64,000 nt of DNA from Udeniomyces pyricola. Taxonomy: Eukaryota > Basidiomycota > Tremellomycetes > Cystofilobasidiales > Mrakiaceae. The DNA is taken from assembly GCA_039545295.1 (NCBI GenBank), contig BCIK01000013.1, positions 186,001-250,000 of the forward strand, in the 5' to 3' direction. Positions 51,766-64,000 of this stretch are shown here, piece by piece. The notes under the pieces were generated by a model that saw nothing but the letters and a program-made list of their open reading frames with translations, ran no database searches and was not told the DNA's origin. The number at the start of each line of letters is the position of its first letter. Position 1 is the first letter of the stretch. The translations under genes were made by a program, and so were the position numbers.

Positions 51766-52430
51766 TCGACTCGTGCTGTCTGCTCTTGTTGTCCATCCTG
51801 CCCATCTTGCCCATCTCGCCCATCTCGCCCGGTATCTCGGCCCCCCTTCAGTATCATCGCGACACGTCGGACGCGCGCGTTGATACTTTCCGAGTCGTTA
51901 TCGCGAGCCACTGCATCCACTGCATCCACTGGCAGTCTCAAGTTGTACCATATATATGCTGCATCCTTGCTCACCCAAACTCGCCCATCCGGTCCATCCG
52001 TCCCATCATGAGTTGCATCATGAGCTGCATCATGAGTCTCCGATCGATAGCAATTGAGATTGTTAATCGTTGAATATCGAACCCCCGACTCGGTTACTGA
52101 CAACAACCGCGTATGTTCCCATCCTTCCCACCCTTCCCACCCTTCCCTACGCTATCCTTCCCACCCTTTCTACGCTTACGATCAGTCGCGTCGTAGGTCG
52201 ACAGTTCCCGCCTTTTCCACCGGTTCAAGACATGGACATATATATATATCCAGGAACATGTATACGTGTTCTGTGCTGATGGCTATCATTCAGTGCGGAG
52301 AGTGTTTAGCCCAATAACGAGACTGGCTGACTTGCTTTCGGTACGGCCCGGCCTCATTCGACTCACCTGACTGAACGACTCGCAGAACGTTTCAATTTCC
52401 ATGTCGACCAATACTCGATTCTCCATACAT
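51766..52430 (+). pseudogene. Relic copy of the phytanoyl-CoA dioxygenase gene, exons mostly deleted
   Basis: This segment matches, in inverted orientation, about 62470-61590 of the intact gene at 60645-62621. It starts at TCGACTCGTGCTGTCTGCTC and runs through the first acceptor and the whole second intron, including shared blocks around the phrases ACTCGGTTACTGACAA and GATCAGTCGCGTCGTAGGTC, then on into the next intron and the first bases of the third mapped exon. Two internal gaps remove most of the 119-nt exon and most of the 182-nt exon, leaving only about 11 and 45 nt of them. The second gap has AT-repeat microhomology at its edges. No frame is left, so it is non-functional. It contains tandem ATCATGAG-type and CTTCCCAC-type repeats whose copy numbers differ from the intact gene. 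Confidence 0.85.
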
Positions 52431-52834
52431 TCGCGTGATGATTCGTAAGGTGTGAGATGGCCATCAGAGGAAGAGACGATTCATTAGTTCCGCTTGGTCA
52501 AAGGCTCCAGTCTCGTGACTCGCCAGCTCCTCATGAGACTCATTCAACCAGGACAAGAGGAGGAAAGGAAAAGAGAGAGAAAAAAGCCCCGACGCGCGCT
52601 AGATTAAAGTGCTTAGGAAAGAAATTTTTAGTGCAAGAAACGATACAATTTCTGACCTAACGTTCAATGTCTGAGATCTGACGTCTTACCCCCCCCCTCC
52701 CCCTGCAGTCACAATCGTACGTTGCAACCGCATGTTCCGGTTTGGCGGTTATGATTGGTCACACTCCGTTTTTGGATTTATTGAAATCATGCTCGAACAA
52801 CGAACAAGGCTCGAAGCTTGAAGCACAATATTCA
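52431..52834. other. Spacer between relic and orphan gene
   Basis: This is 400 bp with no coding signal. It contains a C-rich tract (52690-52704) and a CA/CT-rich run that probably forms the leader of the following gene. Confidence 0.4.
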
Positions 52835-53961
52835 ATGTCCAACCCACCACCACCTCTACGCCCAAACCACATACATCTCCTCAATCTCATACACACCTAC
52901 TCAGCGAAAATGGCTTCAGCACAAGTGAGTGGAACCATGAATTGAATTGTATATAAAAAAGCAGGGACCTCTTTCCGACACCTTTCCCTCTTGCCATCTT
53001 CTCATCTTGTGAACTCATGCTCACTCCTATCTTTGATTGTATTCAAAGACCTTCGCTATCTCCGACTTGAGAGCGTCAGCCTCGAGATCCGAAAAGTAGC
53101 AACAGGCTCTCACCGGCGATTCGTGCAGGCGGACCCGACGGAGGAGGAGGACCCTGTCCATACGGATCCCCCTTTCCCCACTCCTGACGCCCGATCCATC
53201 CAATCAATCTCGCTACCGAGGCAACTATCTTTCCAGCTCCCCCTTGGAACGAAATCTAGCTACTTTGACTCGTGGCGTGAGCTGATTCCGTATTTGCTTT
53301 TTTTCTCAGACTTTGTCCAAATCCTTACGTCGAGAGCCGACCAGATCCGAGTCTCCAAGTCCATCAAGTCTAGGAAAAAGGTGCCACTCAAGTGGATCTC
53401 CGCAACGCATTTCCCGGATGCTGTGGCTACTATGGGCTTCAGCTCGTTGCTGGGACAGCTAAGAGGCAACGACGAACTCAAGGCTCGGGTGAGTGTCCAG
53501 TCTTTCACCTACTCAAAGATAATCTTTCTATCTGTGCAGACGATCTCAATCTAAGTCGTTGCACCTCACATACTCCTCTTCGTATGTAGTCGCAAGGCAG
53601 GTTTTTTTTCTCGCAAGCTCAAGGCTGGTTTAAAAGCATTCCCGACTTCAAGTTCTACCTGTCGAAGTTTCATGACCTCATCAAGCACGATGAGGGAATG
53701 TCAGCCCAGACTTTCCAAACGGAATTCTGGCATCACACAGACGGCTCGATCCCAGAGGTCAGTGTTCCCACACTTTCACTACTACGAATCCAACATGCTG
53801 TATAATTGACGTATCAATTGGTGTAAGCTCTGTTTGGCGACAAACCAAAAATCTTCGCCTGGCTTTGCAAACAGTACGAAGCCCATTTTGTCTCGCCCCG
53901 GATCGATGAAGCGACTGGGCTTCCGATGATCAATTGGAGCCCTCGCTGGTCTACATCATGA
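52835..53961 (+). CDS. Orphan hypothetical protein A, about 253 residues
   Basis: I do not recognise a family. Exons 52835-52924, 53072-53488, 53590-53757 and 53875-53961 keep phase. The protein starts MSNPPPPLRPNHIHLL, has charged central sequence (SVSLEIRKVATGSHRRF, SRADQIRVSKSIKSRKK, ATMGFSSLLGQLRGNDELKA) and a C-terminal part SQAQGWFKSIPDFKFYLSKF followed by HDLIKHDEGMSAQTFQTEFW and EAHFVSPRIDEATGLPM. A fifth, 33-bp intron within 53277-53310 is possible (GTGAGC donor, TTTCTCAG acceptor) and would not change the frame. The SIPDFK...HDLIKH block recurs in the next gene. The alternative acceptor at 53829 would put a different tail in place. Possibly a lineage-specific family. Confidence 0.5.
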
Positions 53962-54113
53962 AGCCTTTGCTCTTCCTGTCGAGGTGCGCGTCGACGTTAT
54001 CTTTTGATGAAGTGAGACTTAAAAAGACTGTATGACTGACAACTTAATTATGGTACACCTCTACGCCATTAAAAAAAAATAATGGTAATAACAAAACAAC
54101 CTTCATCATACAG

Positions 54114-55762
54114 GTGGACGCTGCAGAGGCGATTGCGTTAAGTCAGTTACGACGGTACATGGCTTCAGAGGGCTCAACAAGGTCAACCTGGGCTCGGTCA
54201 GTCTCAGGGACCAGCCACGTCGTCCTTTGCCCTCCTGAGTCTCGATACCTGGTCAAGTTTCCGACAATGCAAACCATCGTGCAGTCATGGGAAAGAGAAA
54301 AAAAAGGTAAGTCGAGTATTCGGTTGTTGATGGTTCTGGAGTACAGGCGGTGACTGAGCCTCTTTTATCAGTAACAGCTGGATCTAGCGGAGACCTTTCC
54401 CAGCAACGTCTCGCTGGTATCAGGAGAAGGGATATACGATCTCGCCAAACCTCCCACCTGGCCAATCGGGCTCAAAAGAAGGCTGCAGGAGGCGTATGTT
54501 GCCCAACTCCGACTGGAAACGCACGATCCCTCTCTGATTGTCCTTGCCCACCTTGGGCTCCAACTTGGGATGGTTGGACAAAGAACAGAATGGAGGCTGT
54601 TTCGGGACGAGATTCTTGAGGTGACGAAGGAAATGCCAGTAGATGACGGCACGAGTCGCTCATGGATCGAGTTCAAGTACTGGGGTTCGAGTACTGGGTT
54701 CGCCTTACCGATCTGGGTCAATCGGTGAGTGCGACTCGACGCTCTTTTTCTTACTTCGCAAGTTTAAGGCTGGTTCAGTAGCATTCCCGACTTCAAGGCC
54801 TACCTGTCGACGTTCCATGATCTCATTAAACACAACGAGGGTTCGACAAGGCTACCCTAGACGTCATGAATGGCGAAGCACTCGGCCCGCCGGTGCGTCT
54901 TGAAGACGTCGACAAAGACCTCCGGTCGGCGATCGAAGATGCCTTGGAGGAGAACGAGGGAAGCACCACCACCTCGATCACCTCGACTATCGAAGGGCTC
55001 GCCAGCCCTTCCTCGACCAAGGCTCGACTGGAGGTCCGGCTGCTTCGACGAGTCTTTGATGGTGGGATCGCGGCCGCCAGCGAACCTTCAAAATACTACG
55101 TCGCCGCGGGATTGTTCTTCAATCCTGTGGAAGGCGAAGAGGTCACAATCCTCCTCGTCATCAAGCCGGTCGCTCAGGACCAAGATTGGGCAACGGTCAA
55201 GCGGATTCTTTCCTTGGGACTCGAAGCTCCGGTTGCTCGAGAGCTGGATCCGACCCAAGATCCTCCTCTCCACTACTTCCGGCACTCAGCCAATTCGAGG
55301 ACGCTGTCAAAGGACGCTGGTTGTGGCAACCTCGAGAGGAAAGTGAGTAAAAAATTTTCTACTTGTGCAAGATCCAAAAAAATCGGTTTGGTTGATCGTT
55401 TCATCACTAGCGCTAAATTACTTTGCATCGACCTACCCATCTACCAATCCAAAAATTTGCCCCAGGATCTCGTCCTGTATCACGGCTCGATACACCCTTC
55501 GACCAGGCCAGAGGCCAGATCCTCTCCGCGATAGGTAAGAAGGAAGAGAAGAAGCAGCAGCAGCCCAGATGCCTCAAATCAAGATTCAACTCCCTCAGCA
55601 GCCAGCCCGTCGAGATCAAATTCTTTCAGTTCAGCTCTCAGCCAAGCCCCTTTGGCTTTCCACCACTCACTCGTGTGGGATGGTGACTCTTTTCATGAGT
55701 ACTCCCAGCTGGTCTCAGCTCAACTTTCCATTAGACAACCTGCATCTACTGGGTTACACTAG
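54114..55762 (+). CDS. Orphan hypothetical gene B, related block to gene A, structure unresolved
   Basis: This is coding sequence of good quality in several pieces, none matching a known family. 54114-54306 reads VDAAEAIALSQLRRYMASEG...VLCPPESRYLVKFPT and ends at a GTAAGT donor. From about 54376 to 54727 it reads LDLAETFPSNVSLVSGEGIY...RRLQEAYVAQLRLETH...SLIVLAHLGLQLGMVGQRTE...SWIEFKYWGSSTGFALPIW. From about 54868 it reads MNGEALGPPVRLEDVDKDLR...KYYVAAGLFFNPVEGEEVTI. The 3' part fits QFEDAVKGRWLWQPREE joined to SRPVSRLDTPFDQARGQIL and then DASNQDSTPSAASPSR, ending at a TAG at 55760-55762. Between the second and third pieces lies a block (54765-54850) copied from gene A (GWFSSIPDFKAYLSTFHDLI). 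Not every junction keeps phase, so it may be two genes or a partly broken one. Confidence 0.4.
54765..54850 (+). repeat. Copy of an 85-bp segment of orphan gene A
   Basis: This segment and 53617-53699 are close to 80% identical by eye, from GGCTGGTT through GCATTCCCGACTTCAAG to the GAGGG after HDLIKH. The frame is intact in both copies, apart from a stop shortly after the match ends here. Confidence 0.8.
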
Positions 55763-56289
55763 CGACTCACGCAGGCCCCGGGTCGAGGGAGTTAGTACGA
55801 TATATAACTAGTAGCTAGAAAGGGAAGAGTGGGGGGGCATCAAGATCTAGTTATATGATGTGAAACACGCTGGAATAGATGATTTAGTTAGATCATGAGG
55901 AGAACGAACAAGGAGAAAGAAACAAAGAGGGATTTTCCAAAGAAAAGAGAAGAGACGAGAGGAAAGGCAAAGAACAGAATGTTTAGCGAAGGAGCGAGGA
56001 GAAGAGAAAAAAAAAAGAAAGAAAGAAGACGTGTGGGTCGAAAGATCGAGGTGGGCTAGAGAAAAAAAAGGGGAGGGAGGAAGAAGAACAAGCAGAAGAT
56101 GGAAGTCGAAACCAAGGAAAAAAAAAACCGGAAGAACGAGAGAAGAAAGTGCGCAGCGAATCATGCAAAACGAAACGAGAAAAAGGAGCAAAAGAAAGAC
56201 AGAAGAAAACACAAGACCTAATAGGACTACCAATGATACGAAATCAGATCATGGGGTGGGGAGAAAGGGGGAAGGGGGGGGGGGGGATT
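55763..56289. other. Convergent spacer, purine-rich, G tract next to MEF1 stop
   Basis: This is 530 bp between orphan gene B and the mitochondrial EF-G stop. The plus strand is almost all A and G (CT-rich 3' untranslated region of the minus gene). A G run at 56272-56286 lies three bases from the EF-G stop codon. Confidence 0.5.
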
Positions 56290-60247
<3,958 letters not shown>

Positions 60248-60644
60248 GATGATGTTCTTTTGAGGGGAGTTTGTGAGAGACGGAGGGTGAGGGGGACGGA
60301 AAGGAAGGAAGGAAGGAGGGAAGTCGAGGAGCGAAGGTGATCGTCAGGGGACACAAGTATAAGAGTGGGTAACACTTGATGGACATCGTTACTCGTTCCA
60401 GCCAAAAAAGGCAAGGGCCGGCCGGAGCTCCGCCTAATTGATTTCTTACTTGATTTATTATATTGGTGCTTCGCGTATTCTCTTCATCATCACCATCATC
60501 AAGATCGTTGCTCGCTTATGGACGGTCGATACTCCCACCATCGGTATCCATCACCTTCGCCATTCATGCTCAACTCATGCAATCGACTCAATCCAATCTG
60601 TCTGATCCACCCTCCAATCTCACGCCCGCATCATCAGCACTGCG

Positions 60645-62621
60645 TCAACAACTCTGACTAAACCCGACGTCACGCCCGTTGACTCTCTTGACCGTTGTGA
60701 GTAGGCGATCTAGCATCGGCTTGAGCGAGACTGGGAGCGTTGCACCAAACGATGGATCTGTAACGTAGCCCAGAGAGTGTTGGAGTATATTTGTTGCTAG
60801 AACGAAAGAGAGGCGGAGAAATGTAACTGATTGTCAGTATATATATATATAGGAACACGCATGATTGAGGGGAGATGGTATCGTGCCATGACTCACTTCG
60901 AGTGTCATCCCCCAAAGGAGGACAACCATAGCATCCATGTAAAGTTCGTCGTTTTCGAGTCAGATCGTACTAAAGATGGATGACGGCAGTACATCAGTTG
61001 AATGCATAGACGCAGTCAAGACGATGGAATGGCAAATGGAAGCAACTGAATCATGATCATCATGTCATGATCGACTATGTATCTCGGCGACATACCTTGC
61101 CCTTGTGAACTAATGAGTGCGAAATGAAACATCTCCCCAGTATCAGCAGCCATATCTTTCAAAGGTTTCTACAAGGTCACATCGACTCACCGATGTTGTT
61201 GTTATAGAATACAACCTGACCCGCTTTAAGTGCGATGACTTGGGCCCCGGGCATCTCTAGACCTTGATCAGCTCCCGACAAATTCACTCGTCGCTCTTCT
61301 GGCGTTCTCACTCGAGAGTGTGATCCTGGGATAGCAATCAAGCAATCTAGAGAGCGATAGGTTGGGAGATGGATTACTATACAAAGACCATTGGCGCAAA
61401 CCAAAGCGGACTAGAGTCTCTGGTCTTGATGAACAAACGCACCATCATCATAGAGCGATGCATTCCACTGGATCCCATAGTGCTTGATCTGAAGTTTACG
61501 CGCCTCTTCCTCTTCATCCGCTTCAGCTCTGACGTCGTCCCGATGCCAACTCAAGGCATAGTCCTTTCCCATTGGTTCGACGAGGAGATTAAAAAGCTCT
61601 GCGATCGTTCAATCGGGTGAGTGAGGCCGGGCGATACCGAGAGCAAGTCAGACTGTCAGTCAGTTTCCTTATAAACACTCTCCGCACTGAACGATAGTCA
61701 TCACATGCATCAGCGCGGGGCATATATATATATATATAGGTTCCTACCGAGCTGCATCGCCTCTCTCGAGCATCCCATCAAGCTGGCCGAAACATCAAGC
61801 ATCCCCTCCGAGCCGTACCACTGAGCGAACAAAGGCTCGGCCAGGTCGGGGTGCATGATGTGCTGGACGCCCCATATGTCTATGTCTTGACCCGGTGGGA
61901 AAGGCGGGAACTGCCGACCTACGACGCGACTGATCGTACGCATGGGAAGGATGGGAAGAATGAGAACATACGCGGTGTTTGTCAGTAACCGAGTCGGGGG
62001 TTCGATACTCAACGATCAACGATCTCGATTGCTATCGATTGGAGACTCATGGTGGAACACATGATGCAACTCATGATGCAACACATGATGGAACTCATCA
62101 TGGACCGGCTGGGCGAGTTTGGGTGAGTTTAGGTGAGCAAGGATGCAGCATATATATGGTGTGGATGTAGTGGATGTAGTGGATGCAGCAGTGGCTCGCG
62201 ATAACGACTCGGAAAATAGCAACGCGCGCGTCCGACGTATATATATATGTATACCTACACATCGCTCCATTCGCCCGACCGGGCTTTTGACGTGACTCTG
62301 TCGGCGGCGTCTCTGAGTGACGGGATAGATGAACGAGGTAGGAGGCCGTCTACGATGACAAAGCCATCGCGATGATACTGCAGACGGGGTCGAAGGGGGC
62401 CGAGGCCGGGATCGAGATACCGGGCAAGATGGGCAAGAGCAGACAGCACGAGTCGACGTGAAGTCGACGTGAACGATTGGTCGGGTCAGCACTGGCAGCT
62501 GGTGATGGAGTATGACAGGATCAACATGATGGATGCCACTGATGAGAACGAAAAGAAGAAGAAGAAGTGGATGTGCATTAGACGTGTGAGCCTGTAATTG
62601 CAGGGGAGTGAAGGTTGACAT
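60645..62621 (-). CDS. Phytanoyl-CoA dioxygenase (PhyH) family protein
   Basis: An Fe(II)/2-oxoglutarate oxygenase; family members hydroxylate fatty acyl-CoAs and many secondary metabolites. Exons 62377-62259, 61929-61748, 61598-61443, 61346-61191, 61109-61096 (14 nt), 60969-60897 and 60796-60645 keep phase and give 283 residues after the first exon. Family order is visible: YHRDGFVIVDGLL, DIWGVQHIMHPDLAEPLF, the iron ligands His and Asp in SWHRDDV, LIAIPGSHSRVRTPEERR, LKAGQVVFYNNNI, the third iron ligand His in VHKGK coded by the 14-nt exon, and RRTLHGCYG. The first exon is uncertain. MSTFTPLQLQ from 62621 fits best but would need a GC donor. The second intron (62258-61930) is long and holds tandem repeats. 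A truncated inverted copy lies at 51766-52430. Confidence 0.85.
62047..62104. repeat. 15-bp tandem repeat in dioxygenase intron
   Basis: About four units of a 15-mer around ACACATGATGCAACT lie inside the second intron of the PhyH-family gene. The relic copy at about 52008-52045 holds about three units in the opposite orientation. Confidence 0.8.
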
Positions 62622-63376
62622 CAGATGGCTAGATGGTCGATGATGAATGAATGATGGGGTCGAGGATGTGTGAATGGATTCCGGTGGAAGGCCGGCCAAG
62701 GCAGGCGCGTCCAAACAAACCGATCCGGAAGACGGAGCGAAATGTGATTGAGAATGTGAACGAGTCGCTTTGATCAGCTCTTGACCGGATCGTGATAGTA
62801 CTGCTAGCCATTGATCGCAGCCTCAACCCACGTCCCTTCAGCTGCAGCAACGTACACTTCGTCCACCTCCAGACTAGCTTGCGTCGAATCATCCGCTCGA
62901 CAACCTATCGTGACATCTTCATCCATCTCACCAACACAGCCAACAGCCCATCAGCGCTCTCGACTCGATCCTGTTCGGTCCAAGTTCCTCGTTTCCTCAT
63001 CGGTATCACCCTTTGTCTTGTTTGTCTGCCCCCCCCTTCCAATTCACACTTGGCGGCCCTCCGAGTCCTGTCGACTCTCTTCACCACCTTTTTCTCCGAT
63101 TCGTTTTAATCCGGCTACGCCCATCGATCACTCTCTCACACCATCGGACCTCGTCGCTCCCCCCCCCCCCCCCCCTCAGCTTCATTCTGTTTACTCCGAC
63201 TCTCTGCTGTTCACTTCTTTCTCTCCATACTCGGTGGCCGGATCTATCGAGCTCCCTTCAGAACGTAGTCTTGGCCTCGCGTGAACTCGCCATATATCTC
63301 CTGTCGTCCATTCCAGTTCAGCTAAGCGAAGCGAAGCCCAGCCCAACCAGCGTAAGCTCGACCGCCGGATCGAACC
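62622..63376. promoter_or_regulatory. Divergent upstream region, dioxygenase and transporter genes
   Basis: This is about 750 bp between the probable dioxygenase start and the transporter start. The plus strand from 62820 to 63260 is CT-rich with a C run at 63159-63175, fitting a long 5' leader for the transporter. Short open frames here look like leader sequence, not genes. Confidence 0.45.
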
Positions 63377-64000
63377 ATGGGACTCCGAATGATTGCCCTC
63401 GCTCAGCTGTCGTTCTCTCTCATGAACGTCACACTCGAGCTGCTCGATCGGGCCGAGCCAACCGTCAAGATTCCGATCCTTCAGGTAAGCGAGGTGTTTC
63501 TTCTGGTTGTTGTTGGTTCGAGTGACAAAGATGCAAGTGATAGGGATCAAGTTTGACGCGAGGTGGTAGTAAAAGAGGCGTGGTACTTGACAAGGGGTGA
63601 CTATCGGCTGATCCCGATCCTTCTCTTGCTACGGCTCCTTTTCTTTGGTCTTGCCTTGTCATCTTGCCAACTCCCTCGCTCTCAACTTTCCCATGGACCT
63701 CGCTTTCCCAGATCCTCTGCGTGAGAATGAGTTTGACATTTGTCGGATCGACCCTTTTCCTTTGGGCCAAAGGCGTGCGAGATGTGCGTCCCTTTTCTTC
63801 ATTCACCATCACCAGCTTTATCATCATTATGACCTTCACGTCACGTCTGTTCTTCCTCGAAATCAGCCCGCATATACTCACCTTGCCCTCATTCTCTCGA
63901 CACTTTTCATTCGTCCTTTTGCTTGGCTTCCTCTTTTTTTCTGTAGCCATTCTGGGGCCCACCCAAGGTCCGACGGCTGTTGATCGCCCGCGGCATCTGC
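63377..64000 (+). CDS. EamA/DMT-type membrane transporter, N-terminal part, cut by window edge
   Basis: Three exons are visible: 63377-63484 (MGLRMIALAQLSFSLMNVTL, first membrane helix), 63712-63783 (ILCVRMSLTFVGSTLFLWAK, second helix) and 63947 to the edge (PFWGPPKVRRLLIARG). Phase is kept at both joins. The RM..T helix followed by the WGPPKVRRLLIARG loop is typical of fungal EamA (drug/metabolite transporter superfamily) proteins related to SLC35G. The substrate cannot be named. The gene is head to head with the PhyH-family oxygenase. Confidence 0.75.

Noticed and set aside
51733..52073. Plus-strand frames in the relic as a gene
   Set aside because: They are translations of former intron sequence and tandem repeats.
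62016..62714. 232-codon minus frame over the dioxygenase 5' end
   Set aside because: It runs through intron sequence with repeats. The family motifs require the spliced model instead.

Overview
The window is nuclear DNA from a fungus, most likely a basidiomycete yeast of the Tremellomycetes type. The evidence is about 50% GC, very intron-dense genes (up to 18 exons, introns mostly 45-130 bp with GT(A/G)NGT donors and YAG acceptors), several microexons of 5-27 nt, CT-rich 5' leaders, and basidiomycete-style low-complexity Ser/Pro/Gly-rich regulators. The genus is not determinable from sequence alone. Gene models below were built by hand: exons were joined only where splice signals, reading phase and protein-family sequence agreed. 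Coordinates may be off by a base or two.

Layout. 1-272: first exon of an acidic-protein gene (-), cut by the left edge, divergent from a 10-exon conserved hypothetical gene (+, 559-3158). 4845-9364: Zn(II)2Cys6 regulator (-). 11514-13291: THI4 thiazole synthase (-). 15570-16937: RING-finger protein (-). 17590-20820: RTC4-domain protein (-). 21374-23379: MID1-type calcium-channel subunit (-). 24074-26033: SNG1/DUF3533 membrane protein (-), divergent from a small SRPBCC/START-fold protein (+, 26809-28031). 28620-29001: decayed or poorly resolved BTB-like gene (-). 29484-31400: zinc-independent alkenal/prostaglandin-type reductase (+), convergent with an 18-exon M16 insulysin (-, 31823-37706). 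38299-44127: second Zn(II)2Cys6 regulator (+), convergent with a FAB1/PIKfyve lipid kinase (-, 44853-51072).

51766-55762 is the accessory-looking part. It holds a relic of a phytanoyl-CoA dioxygenase gene, then two unrecognised orphan genes that share a duplicated block. 56290-60247: mitochondrial EF-G (-). 60645-62621: intact phytanoyl-CoA dioxygenase gene (-), the source of the relic. 63377-end: start of an EamA/DMT transporter (+), cut by the right edge.

Most genes are conserved housekeeping or regulatory functions with no cluster logic. Thiamine synthesis, calcium entry, endolysosomal lipid signalling, mitochondrial translation and two transcription factors are simply neighbours. I found no transposon, CRISPR array, rRNA or tRNA. 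The most unusual signals are the inverted dioxygenase relic, in which exons are largely deleted but introns kept, the 5-nt and 6-nt microexons, the orphan pair, and poly(C) tracts just after stop codons.
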